Notes under the pieces: generated by a model
What the model was told of the DNA's origin: nothing
Seen by the model: the letters and a program-made list of their open reading frames with translations, nothing else
Database searches by the model: none
DNA from: Escherichia coli
GTDB taxonomy: Bacteria > Pseudomonadota > Gammaproteobacteria > Enterobacterales > Enterobacteriaceae
DNA length: 64,000 nt
Reading direction: 5' to 3'
Assembly: GCF_011881725.1 (NCBI RefSeq)
Contig: NZ_JAATUR010000023.1
Coordinates: 1 to 64,000 of the forward strand
Program-made: the position numbers and the translations under genes
In this document: positions 26,353 to 36,300 of the stretch, one piece after another
Layout of the letters: every line of letters begins with the position of its first letter
Numbering within the stretch: the stretch's first letter is position 1

Positions 26353-27229
26353 GATGATCCTCCTCGTCATCGTCCACTTCCTTATTCGGGCCAATACCGA
26401 TGTAGTGGAAAATCAACCCGGCAAAAGTGGCGATAAAGCCAGCCGCTGCCAACGGTTTCAACGCGCCTTTCCACAGGTTTACCGAGGTATCGATCTTCGG
26501 ATCTTTCGGCAGCCCGTGATACAGCTCCGGCTGATCGGCGTGATGCAGCACGTACATGACGTGGGTACCACCGACCCCTTCCGGGTTGTAGACGCCAGCA
26601 TGTTCGTAACCACGCGCTTTCAGTTTTGCCACGCGCTGTTCCGCCAGCTCCAGCATCTCTTTCTTGGTGCCGAAGTGGATCGCCCCGGTCGGACAGGTCT
26701 TCACGCAAGCCGGTTCCTGGCCGACGCTGACGCGATCGACGCAGAGTGTGCATTTATATACCCGGTTATCCTCTTTGTTGAGGCGCGGAATATTAAACGG
26801 ACACCCGGCAATGCAGTAACCACAGCCGATGCAGTTTTCCGACTGGAAATCGACAATGCCGTTAGCGTACTGAATAATCGCACCAGCAGACGGGCACGCC
26901 TTCAGGCAGCCCGGTTCTTCACAGTGCATACAGCCGTCTTTACGGATTAGCCACTCCAGCTTGCCGTTCTGTTCGGTTTCGCTAAAGCGCATTACCGTCC
27001 AGGACTTGGCGCTCAGATCGGCGGGGTTATCGTAAACCCCGACGCAGTGCCCCACTTCATCACGGATGTCGTTCCACTCCGAACACGCCACCTGGCAGGC
27101 TTTACAACCGATACAGGTGGAAACGTCGATAAGTTTCGCGACTTCTGCTTTGTAATCACGCACCTGAGAAGGCGGCGTGATGGAGTTAGTTGCGGACCTT
27201 TTGATAATGTCCTGCGTTTCCATAGCCAT
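26345..27229 (-). CDS. fdnH: Formate dehydrogenase-N iron-sulfur subunit
   Basis: Periplasmic-facing electron-transfer subunit, 294 aa as in K-12. Four ferredoxin-type [4Fe-4S] binding sets are visible: [14 protein letters not shown] near residue 39, [14 protein letters not shown] near 100, [13 protein letters not shown] near 133, and [21 protein letters not shown] near 160. A C-terminal transmembrane helix ([19 protein letters not shown] near 250-270) anchors it. It links FdnG to FdnI and is exported with FdnG via the Tat system. Confidence 0.97.
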   Translation of the reverse strand: MAMETQDIIKRSATNSITPPSQVRDYKAEVAKLIDVSTCIGCKACQVACSEWNDIRDEVGHCVGVYDNPADLSAKSWTVMRFSETEQNGKLEWLIRKDGCMHCEEPGCLKACPSAGAIIQYANGIVDFQSENCIGCGYCIAGCPFNIPRLNKEDNRVYKCTLCVDRVSVGQEPACVKTCPTGAIHFGTKKEMLELAEQRVAKLKARGYEHAGVYNPEGVGGTHVMYVLHHADQPELYHGLPKDPKIDTSVNLWKGALKPLAAAGFIATFAGLIFHYIGIGPNKEVDDDEEDHHE

Positions 27230-27241
27230 CTGTTCGCCCCC

Positions 27242-30200
27242 TTACGCCTTCTCGATGTTTACTAAGAACGCTTTATATTCCGGCGTTTGCGAGTTTGCAT
27301 CACCGACATTCGGCGTCAGAGTGTTAGCGATATAACCTTTACGCGCGACACCCTCAAAGCCCCAGTGGATTGGAATACCCACGGTTTCTACCTGCTGACC
27401 GTTGACGTTCAGCGGCTTCAGACGACGCGTTACCACGGCCACTGCGCGGATGAATCCACGCTTACTGGAGACAGTGACACGATCGCCATTGGCAATGCCT
27501 TTCGCCGCCGCCAGCGTTTCGCTGATTTCCACAAACTGTTCCGGCTGAGCGATCGCGTTGAGCAACGCGTGCTTGGTCCAGGTGTGGAAGTGCTCGGTCA
27601 GACGATAGGTCGTACCCACATACGGGAACTGCTCTTTTTTACCCATCCGCAGCGCGTCTTGTTCATACAGACGAACAACCGGGTTAGAAACCACGTTCGG
27701 GTGCAGCGGGTTAGTACCCAGCGGCGTTTCAATTGGCTCGTAGTGTTCCGGGAACGGACCTTCCGCCATTTTGTTAATGGCAAACAGGCGTCCCATCCCT
27801 TCCGGCTGCATGATAAACGGCCCGGTTGGTGTACCCGGTGCGGCATTGCCGAAGTCCGGAATATCGTTACCCGTCCACTTGCTGCCGTTCCACTGGATCA
27901 GCATCCGTTTCGGATCCCACGGCTTACCGTTGATATCAGCCGAAGCACGGTTGTAGAGCACGCGACGGTTGAGCGGCCACGCCCAGGCCCATCCCAGCGT
28001 GTTCCCCAGACCGGACGGGTCGGAGTTATCGCGGTTGGCCATCTGGTTGCCCTGCTCCGTCCAGCTACCGGCGTAGATCCAGCAAGAGGACGCCGTTGTT
28101 CCGTCATCACGCAGATGCGCAAAGCTACTCAGCAGCTGACCTTTCTTCGCAATCAGCACGCCATTGGCATCATAGAGATCGGCCAGTGCATAGCCGTTGT
28201 TCTCTTTTGCCACTTCGTCAGATTGCGGTTCATGCGGCTGCTTGTAGTTCCAGCTCATCTTCATCAGCGGTTCTACGCCTTTACCACCTTCGGCTGCGTA
28301 CAACTCGCGCAGATGATGGTAGATGCCCGCCAGAATTTCGCCGTCGTTACGTGCTTCACCCGGTGCATCCTGACCTTTCCAGTGCCACTGCAACCAACGG
28401 CCGGAGTTGGCAATAGAACCATCTTCTTCAGCAAAGCAGGTCGAAGGCAGACGGAATACTTCAGTCTGAATAGACGCCGGATCGACATCGTTTGACTCGC
28501 CGTGGTTCTGCCAGAAAGTAGACGTTTCAGTCACCAGCGGATCGATAACCACCATGTACTTCAGCTTGCTCAGGCAGCTCACCACTTTGTTTTTGTCCGG
28601 GAAGGACGCTACCGGGTTAAAGCCCTGGCAGAAATAACCGGTGACTTTGCCTTCGTCCATCATGTTGAAATACTTGATGACGTCGTAAGTCTGGTCCCAC
28701 TTCGGCAGCCAGTCGTAGCCCCAGTTGTTCTCTTTCTGTGCGGCATCGCCGTAGAAAGCTTTCATCAGGCTAACGAAGAACTTCGGATAGTTGCTCCAGT
28801 AGTTCACCTGTTCAGCCAACGTCGCTTTCGGCGTGTTCGCTTCCAGATACGACTGCAGATCAACCTGTTTTTCTGACGGCAGCGTCAGATAACCCGGCAA
28901 GCTGGTAGAGAGCAGGCCTAAGTCGGTCAGACCCTGAATGTTGGAGTGACCACGCAGTGCGTTCACGCCGCCACCAGCCATACCCATGTTGCCGAGCAGC
29001 AACTGGATCATCGCCATAGTACGGATGTTCTGCGCACCTACAGTGTGCTGCGTCCAGCCCAGCGCGTACAGGAAGGTGGTTGTGCGATCCGGCGCGCTGG
29101 TGGAGGCCAGCACTTCACACACTTTCAGGAAGTCGGCTTTTGGCGTACCGCAGATGTTTTCGACGACGTCCGGCGTGTAGCGGGAAACGTGCGCTTTCAG
29201 CAAGTTCCACACACAGCGCGGATGCGTCAGCGTGTCATCGCGTTTCGCATAGCCGTTTTCATCGAACTGATAGTTCCAGGACGACTTATCGTACTGGCGT
29301 TTTTCAGCGTCATAGCCGCTGAACAGACCGTCTTCGAAAGCAAAATCATCACGTACCAGCAGGCTGGCGTTGGTGTAATGCTTAACGTATTCGGCATTAA
29401 TTTTGTTGTTTTCGATCAGGTAGCGCAAAACGCCAGACAGGAACGTAATGTCCGTACCGGAACGAATAGGTGCGTAGATATCCGCGACAGAAGCGGTACG
29501 CGTAAAACGGGGATCGACAACGATCAAGGTTGCATCGTTGTTGTTTTTCGCCTCCATCGCCCAGCGGAAACCGACGGGATGCGCTTCAGCAGCGTTACCA
29601 CCCATCACCATCACGACGTTAGCGTTTTTGATATCCACCCAGTGGTTGGTCATCGCACCGCGACCAAATGTTGGAGCAAGACTTGCTACCGTTGGTCCGT
29701 GTCAGACGCGCGCCTGGTTGTCTACCGCCAGCATCCCGAGGGAGCGGGCAAATTTCTGTGTCAGCATCCCGGTTTCGTTGCTGGCGCCGGAGGCACACAG
29801 CATACCGGTAGAAAGCCAACGGTTTACCGTTACGCCCTGCTCATTCTTTTCAATAAAGTTGGCGTCACGGTCAGCCTTCATTAGCTTCGCAATGCGCGAG
29901 AATGCTTCATCCCAACTGATACGCTGCCATTTGTCTGAACCAGGCGCACGATATTCCGGGTAACGCAGACGGTTTTCGCTGTTGACGTAATCCAGCAGAC
30001 CGGCCCCTTTCGGGCATAACGCACCACGGCTTACCGGATGGTCCGGGTCACCTTCAATGTGATAAATCGCTTCTCTGGCGTTTTTCGCGCCATCACCCAG
30101 GCTATACATCAATAGCCCGCAACCTACGGAACAGTATGTGCAGGTGTTACGGATCTCTTTCGCGCGTAATAATTTATAGTTTCGCGCCTGAGCCAGTGCT

Positions 30201-30289
30201 TGCTTCGGGGCAAAGCCCAATGCAGCTACTGTTGTTCCAGCCATACCGCCCGCGCAGATTTTAAAAAATTGTCTGCGACTGACGTCCAT
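27242..30289 (-). CDS. fdnG: Formate dehydrogenase-N catalytic selenoprotein
   Basis: Molybdenum bis-MGD formate dehydrogenase alpha subunit; oxidises formate to CO2 in the periplasm during nitrate respiration. The 1015-aa frame is interrupted only by TGA at codon 196 (29702-29704), the selenocysteine position, with a SECIS hairpin right after it, so this is one gene and not a pseudogene. The N-terminus has a twin-arginine signal (SRRQFFK), followed by the [4Fe-4S] cysteine set CTYCSVGCGL near residue 50. A NarL 7-2-7 site and an FNR site lie upstream. It heads fdnGHI. Confidence 0.97.
29662..29704 (-). promoter_or_regulatory. SECIS element of fdnG
   Basis: On the minus strand the UGA codon is followed by a hairpin whose lower stem pairs ACCAA with UUGGU. 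An upper AGCAAG/UUGCU stem is capped by a short loop containing GUC, as in bacterial SelB-binding SECIS elements. It starts immediately after the UGA, as required for E. coli selenocysteine insertion. Confidence 0.85.
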
Positions 30290-30353
30290 TGCTTTCCTCT
30301 TTTTTCAGGGGTATTACTGCGCGAGGAAACTAACAGTAAAATTCTGAATCTTT

Positions 30354-30367
30354 TTGCGCAAAATCAA
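30354..30367 (-). promoter_or_regulatory. FNR site of fdnGHI
   Basis: On the minus strand the sequence reads TTGATTTTGCGCAA, matching TTGAT-N4-ATCAA at 8 of 10 defined positions. It lies 65 bp upstream of the fdnG ATG, consistent with a -41.5-class FNR promoter. fdnGHI is a known FNR-activated operon. Confidence 0.75.
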
Positions 30368-30414
30368 AAAGAACACCTATTTGCCACAAAATAATCCGCC
30401 TGTGCAGATTGACC

Positions 30415-30430
30415 TACCTCAATAGCGGTA
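30415..30430 (-). promoter_or_regulatory. NarL 7-2-7 site of fdnGHI
   Basis: TACCTCA-AT-AGCGGTA is an inverted pair of NarL heptamers separated by 2 bp. Its centre is 62 bp upstream of the FNR site centre, agreeing with the known NarL activation position near -105 of fdnG. A further heptamer match (TACCCCT on the minus strand) is near 30308-30314. Confidence 0.75.
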
Positions 30431-30520
30431 GAAAAACCCACCACTGCCTGACATTGCAGTTAAAAAAATGCTATAAATTTCAGCTTAATTTTTAACGGCA
30501 AGAGAGATTAAACAGCGAGC

Positions 30521-31402
30521 ATGACACGGCAAAAAGCAACGCTCATAGGGCTAATCGCGATCGTCCTGTGGAGCACGATGGTGGGGTTAATTCGCGGTGT
30601 CAGTGAGGGGCTCGGTCCGGTCGGCGGCGCAGCTGCTATCTATTCATTAAGCGGGCTGCTTTTAATATTCACCGTTGGATTTCCGCGTATTCGGCAGATC
30701 CCCAAAGGCTATTTACTCGCGGGGAGCCTTTTATTCGTCAGCTATGAAATCTGTCTGGCGCTTTCCTTAGGCTATGCGGCGACCCGCCATCAGGCGATTG
30801 AAGTGGGTATGGTTAACTATCTGTGGCCCAGTCTGACAATTCTTTTTGCTATTTTATTTAATGGTCAGAAGACCAACTGGTTAATTTTTCCTGGATTATT
30901 ATTAGCCCTTGTAGGTGTCTGCTGGGTGTTAGGCGGTGAAAATGGCCTGAAGCTGGATGAAATTATCAACAATATCACGACCAGCCCATTGAGTTATTGC
31001 CTGGCGTTTATTGGTGCTTTTATCTGGGCAGCTTATTGTACCGTCACCAACAAATTTGCTCGTGGTTTTAACGGTATTACCGTTTTTGTCCTGCTGACAG
31101 GCGCAAGTTTGTGGGTTTACTATTTTGTCACGCTACAACCGGAGATGGTATTTAGCACCTCCGTCATAATTAAACTTATCTCTGCGGCATTGACTTTAGG
31201 ATTTGCCTACGCTGCGTGGAATGTCGGTATATTGCATGGCAACGTCACCATCATGGCGGTCGGTTCGTATTTTACGCCAGTGCTTTCCTCGGCGCTTGCT
31301 GCGGTACTGCTTAGTGCTCCGCTGTCTTTCTCTTTCTGGCAAGGTGCATTGATGGTCTGCGGCGGCTCCCTGCTCTGCTGGCTGGCAACACGTCAAAGAT
31401 AA
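30521..31402 (+). CDS. yddG: Aromatic amino acid exporter YddG
   Basis: Inner-membrane drug/metabolite transporter (DMT/EamA superfamily), 293 aa as in K-12, with ten predicted transmembrane helices. The protein is known to export phenylalanine, tyrosine and tryptophan; in Salmonella it is also described for paraquat efflux. It is divergent from fdnG across a 231-bp gap. A GGCAAGAGAG stretch lies upstream of ATG 30521. In K-12 yddL/K/J follow as I recall it; here narU follows directly. Confidence 0.95.
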   Translation: MTRQKATLIGLIAIVLWSTMVGLIRGVSEGLGPVGGAAAIYSLSGLLLIFTVGFPRIRQIPKGYLLAGSLLFVSYEICLALSLGYAATRHQAIEVGMVNYLWPSLTILFAILFNGQKTNWLIFPGLLLALVGVCWVLGGENGLKLDEIINNITTSPLSYCLAFIGAFIWAAYCTVTNKFARGFNGITVFVLLTGASLWVYYFVTLQPEMVFSTSVIIKLISAALTLGFAYAAWNVGILHGNVTIMAVGSYFTPVLSSALAAVLLSAPLSFSFWQGALMVCGGSLLCWLATRQR

Positions 31403-31431
31403 GCAAAGGCTACGACAATAAAGCCACGGTT

Positions 31432-31458
31432 CATACGGCAACAAATACGTTTGCCGTA
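31432..31458 (+). terminator. Hairpin after yddG
   Basis: The 9-bp stem ATACGGCAA/TTGCCGTAT with a 9-nt loop is followed by AGTGTTTT, 30 bp after the yddG stop. It is likely a terminator, though the U tract is interrupted. The rest of the 278-bp yddG-narU gap is AT-rich and should contain the narU promoter. Confidence 0.6.
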
Positions 31459-31680
31459 TAGTGTTTTAAAAAACAGTAAAAAACATGATGCATTATCGTT
31501 ACATTTAGTAACACATATCCATTCAGATAATCCGTTTTCTCACCCCGCAGTTTCACTTTGTTATCTATTCTTTCAATCAGCACTTCACTCTATTCACTCT
31601 TAATTCTAATAACGGACCATTGCGTCCAATGTCCTGTCTTGTCTTTTTTTCATTACCAATGTGTACATGTGAGGAACAAT

Positions 31681-33069
31681 ATGGCACTGCAAAATGAGAA
31701 AAATAATCGTTACCTTTTGCGCGACTGGAAGCCTGAAAATCCGGCATTCTGGGAAAATAAAGGAAAACACATTGCCAGAAGAAATCTCTGGATATCAGTA
31801 AGTTGTTTACTTCTTGCCTTCTGTGTCTGGATGCTATTTAGTGCAGTCACCGTTAATCTCAACAAAATCGGTTTTAATTTCACTACCGATCAACTTTTTT
31901 TATTAACCGCATTACCTTCCGTTTCCGGCGCATTATTGCGTGTCCCCTACTCCTTTATGGTGCCTATATTCGGTGGACGCCGCTGGACGGTTTTTAGTAC
32001 CGCGATTCTGATTATTCCTTGCGTCTGGCTCGGTATTGCTGTGCAAAATCCGAATACCCCTTATGGGATATTTATTGTTATTGCTTTGCTGTGTGGTTTT
32101 GCTGGCGCGAACTTTGCTTCGAGTATGGGAAATATCAGTTTTTTCTTCCCGAAAGCCAAACAAGGCAGTGCATTAGGGATTAATGGCGGGTTGGGAAATT
32201 TAGGCGTCAGCGTGATGCAACTTGTTGCGCCGCTGGTAATTTTTGTTCCGGTATTTGCTTTTCTTGGCGTCAATGGCGTACCGCAGGCCGATGGTTCTGT
32301 AATGTCGCTCGCGAACGCCGCGTGGATTTGGGTGCCATTACTGGCGATTGCCACTATCGCCGCCTTGTTTGGGATGAATGATATCGCCAGTTCACGTGCG
32401 TCAATTGCTGACCAATTACCCGTGTTACAGCGTTTGCATCTTTGGCTTCTGAGTCTGCTCTATCTCGCGACCTTTGGTTCGTTTATCGGTTTTTCTGCCG
32501 GGTTTGCCATGCTGGCGAAAACCCAATTCCCGGATGTGAATATTCTGCAGCTGGCTTTCTTTGGCCCGTTTATTGGTGCTATTGCGCGATCGGTTGGCGG
32601 TGCTATTTCCGATAAATTCGGCGGCGTGCGGGTGACGCTTATCAACTTCATTTTTATGGCGATTTTCAGCGCCCTGCTGTTCCTTACCCTGCCTGGCACG
32701 GGTTCCGGCAATTTCATCGCATTTTACGCTGTGTTTATGGGGTTGTTCCTTACCGCTGGCCTGGGAAGTGGTTCTACTTTCCAGATGATCGCTGTCATCT
32801 TTCGCCAGATAACGATTTATCGCGTCAAGATGAAAGGCGGCAGCGATGAACAAGCCCAGAAAGAAGCAATCACCGAAACGGCGGCGGCGCTGGGCTTTAT
32901 TTCGGCCATCGGCGCGGTGGGCGGCTTCTTTATTCCGCAAGCATTTGGCATGTCGCTGAATATGACCGGCTCGCCAGTGGGCGCGATGAAAGTGTTTTTA
33001 ATCTTCTACATCGTTTGTGTGCTGCTGACCTGGCTGGTTTATGGTCGGCGGAAGTTCAGCCAAAAATAA
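31681..33069 (+). CDS. narU: Nitrate/nitrite transporter NarU
   Basis: Major facilitator superfamily nitrate/nitrite transporter, 462 aa from ATG 31681 after TGAGGAAC. The frame is open 41 codons upstream, but this start gives the K-12 length. Twelve membrane segments are visible. The nitrate-signature glycine-rich stretches are present (GFAGANFASSMGNISFFFP near 140-158 and the GLFLTAGLGSGSTFQM region near 355). It is the stationary-phase paralogue of NarK, encoded beside the narZ operon. The BIME that follows separates it from narZ. Confidence 0.96.
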   Translation: MALQNEKNNRYLLRDWKPENPAFWENKGKHIARRNLWISVSCLLLAFCVWMLFSAVTVNLNKIGFNFTTDQLFLLTALPSVSGALLRVPYSFMVPIFGGRRWTVFSTAILIIPCVWLGIAVQNPNTPYGIFIVIALLCGFAGANFASSMGNISFFFPKAKQGSALGINGGLGNLGVSVMQLVAPLVIFVPVFAFLGVNGVPQADGSVMSLANAAWIWVPLLAIATIAALFGMNDIASSRASIADQLPVLQRLHLWLLSLLYLATFGSFIGFSAGFAMLAKTQFPDVNILQLAFFGPFIGAIARSVGGAISDKFGGVRVTLINFIFMAIFSALLFLTLPGTGSGNFIAFYAVFMGLFLTAGLGSGSTFQMIAVIFRQITIYRVKMKGGSDEQAQKEAITETAAALGFISAIGAVGGFFIPQAFGMSLNMTGSPVGAMKVFLIFYIVCVLLTWLVYGRRKFSQK

Positions 33070-33083
33070 GAGATCCAGACTGA

Positions 33084-33216
33084 TGACAAAGTGCGCTTTG
33101 TTTATGCCGAACGCCTTATCCAGCCTACAAAATCGTGCAAATTCAATACACCGCTCGAGCTGCGTAGGCCTGATAAGCGTAACGCATCAGACAGTTTTGC
33201 GTTTGTCATCAATTTC
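33084..33216. repeat. Extended BIME, copy B (inverted)
   Basis: Read in reverse complement, this 133-bp stretch aligns with 25501-25642 along its whole length, including the non-REP flanks, with about 9 bp missing from the second REP palindrome. A further REP-like unit (GGTCGGATAAGGCG...GTATCCGATAAGGC) occupies 33255-33291. Confidence 0.85.
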
Positions 33217-33329
33217 AGATCGATGCTGATGGGTCTTACCAGGCCCATCCCCTTAGGTCGGATAAGGCGTTTACGCTGTATCCGATAAGGCATCAGATCC
33301 CGATTCATTCCTGGAGCAGGAGTCATGTC

Positions 33330-36300
33330 ATGAGTAAACTTTTGGATCGCTTTCGCTACTTCAAACAAAAGGGCGAAACCTTTGCTGATGGTCACGGACA
33401 GGTGATGCACAGCAACCGCGACTGGGAAGATAGCTATCGCCAGCGTTGGCAGTTCGACAAAATCGTACGCTCCACTCACGGCGTTAACTGCACTGGCTCC
33501 TGTAGCTGGAAGATCTACGTGAAAAATGGCCTCGTAACCTGGGAAATACAGCAGACCGACTACCCCCGTACCCGCCCTGACCTACCCAATCATGAACCAC
33601 GCGGCTGCCCTCGCGGCGCGAGTTACTCCTGGTATCTTTATAGTGCCAACCGCCTGAAATACCCCCTAATTCGTAAACGGTTGATTGAACTGTGGCGCGA
33701 AGCCCTCAAACAACACAGCGATCCAGTTCTGGCATGGGAATCGATTATGAATGACCCGCAAAAGTGCCTGAGCTACAAGCAGGTACGCGGACGCGGCGGA
33801 TTTATTCGCTCCAACTGGCAGGAACTAAACCAGTTGATTGCCGCCGCAAACGTCTGGACCATTAAAACCTACGGCCCGGACCGCGTTGCCGGATTCTCGC
33901 CAATTCCGGCCATGTCGATGGTCTCTTACGCCGCGGGAACGCGTTATTTGTCACTGCTTGGCGGCACATGTTTAAGTTTCTACGACTGGTATTGCGACCT
34001 GCCGCCCGCTTCGCCGATGACCTGGGGTGAGCAAACTGACGTACCTGAGTCCGCCGACTGGTATAATTCCAGCTACATAATCGCCTGGGGTTCTAACGTG
34101 CCTCAGACACGCACGCCAGACGCCCACTTCTTTACCGAAGTGCGCTACAAAGGCACTAAAACCATCGCCATTACCCCTGACTACTCTGAAGTAGCGAAAC
34201 TGTGCGACCAGTGGCTGGCACCGAAACAAGGCACCGATAGTGCGCTGGCGATGGCGATGGGCCATGTGATTTTAAAAGAGTTTCATCTCGATAATCCCAG
34301 CGACTATTTTATCAACTACTGTCGCCGCTACAGCGATATGCCGATGCTGGTGATTCTGGAGCCGCGCGAAGATGGTAGCTACGTTCCAGGCCGCATGATG
34401 CGTGCGTCTGATCTGGTGGATAGTCTGGGCGAAAGCAACAATCCACAGTGGAAAACCGTGGCGGTTAATACCTCAGGTGAACTGGTAGTGCCTAACGGTT
34501 CGATTGGCTTCCGCTGGGGCGAAAAAGGCAAATGGAATCTGGAGTCCATTGCCACCGGGACCGAAACTGAATTGTCGTTAACCCTGCTCGGTCAACACGA
34601 CGCTGTGGCTGGCGTAGCCTTTCCCTATTTTGGCGGCATTGAAAATCCACACTTTCGCAGCGTAAAACATAATCCGATACTGGTACGCCAGCTTCCGGTG
34701 AAAAACCTGACATTAGCGGATGGCAGCACCTGTTCGGTGGTCAGCGTTTACGATCTGATACTGGCGAATTACGGCCTTGATCGCGGACTGGAAGATGAAA
34801 ACAGCGCGAAAGATTACGCTGAAATCAAACCTTACACTCCGGCCTGGGGCGAGCAAATTACCGGCGTACCGCGTCAGTATATTGAAACCATCGCCCGTGA
34901 ATTTGCCGATACCGCCCATAAAACCCACGGGCGTTCGATGATTATCCTCGGTGCTGGCGTCAACCACTGGTATCACATGGACATGAACTACCGTGGGATG
35001 ATCAACATGCTGATCTTCTGCGGTTGTGTCGGGCAAAGCGGTGGCGGCTGGGCGCACTATGTCGGTCAGGAAAAACTGCGTCCGCAAACTGGCTGGTTGC
35101 CGCTGGCCTTTGCACTCGACTGGAACCGTCCACCGCGTCAGATGAACAGCACCTCGTTTTTCTACAATCACTCCAGCCAGTGGCGTTATGAAAAAGTCTC
35201 TGCTCAGGAGTTGCTCTCACCGCTGGCCGATGCCAGTAAATACAGCGGTCATCTGATTGATTTCAACGTTCGTGCCGAACGCATGGGCTGGCTGCCTTCC
35301 GCACCGCAACTGGGGCGTAACCCGTTACGGCTGAAAGACGAAGCCGATAAGGCCGGATTATCACCTGCTGAATTTACCGCTCAGGCGCTAAAATCGGGCG
35401 ATTTACGCATGGCCTGCGAACAGCCGGACAGCGGCAACAACCATCCGCGAAATCTGTTTGTCTGGCGCTCTAATCTGCTGGGCTCCTCCGGTAAGGGTCA
35501 TGAGTATATGCAGAAGTATCTGCTGGGCACCGAAAGCGGGATTCAGGGAGAAGAACTCGGCGCCAGCGACGGAATCAAACCAGAGGATGTCGAGTGGCAA
35601 ACCGCCGCGATTGAAGGCAAGCTCGACCTGTTGGTGACGCTCGACTTCCGCATGTCCAGCACCTGCCTGTTCTCCGATATCGTTCTGCCCACCGCCACCT
35701 GGTACGAAAAAGACGATATGAATACCTCGGATATGCATCCGTTTATTCATCCGCTTTCTGCGGCGGTCGATCCGGCCTGGGAATCACGTAGTGACTGGGA
35801 AATCTACAAAGGTATCGCCAAAGCCTTTTCGCAAGTGTGCGCGGGCCATCTCGGCAAAGAAACTGACGTGGTACTGCAACCGCTGCTGCATGACTCTCCG
35901 GCAGAACTCTCTCAGCCGTGCGAAGTGCTCGACTGGCGCAAAGGCGAATGCGACCTGATCCCTGGCAAAACCGCGCCAAATATTGTGGCGGTGGAGCGCG
36001 ACTACCCTGCTACCTATGAACGCTTTACCTCGCTCGGGCCATTGATGGACAAACTTGGCAACGGCGGTAAAGGAATTTCGTGGAATACCCAGGATGAAAT
36101 CGATTTCCTCGGCAAACTCAATTACACCAAGCGCGATGGCCCGGCACAGGGGCGTCCGCTGATTGACACCGCCATTGATGCATCAGAAGTCATTCTGGCG
36201 CTGGCGCCAGAAACCAACGGTCATGTTGCAGTCAAAGCATGGCTGGCTTTAGGCGAGATTACCGGACGCGAACATACCCATCTTGCGCTGCATAAAGAGG

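Noticed and set aside
27287..28495. 402-codon open frame on the plus strand opposite fdnG
   Set aside because: It is antisense to a highly conserved GC-rich coding sequence, has no ribosome site or domain resemblance, and is rich in Arg/His/Val as is typical of shadow frames. The same applies to 28946-29884 and 49108-49764.
27242..30289. fdnG appears as two separate reading frames, suggesting a pseudogene
   Set aside because: The break is exactly at the known Sec codon 196, with a SECIS hairpin directly after it and full-length flanks, so it is a normal selenoprotein gene.
33100..33300. Possible CRISPR array from repeated GATAAGGCG-type motifs
   Set aside because: Repeats are palindromic, irregularly spaced and few, as expected of REP/BIME elements; no spacers of uniform length and no cas genes are present.
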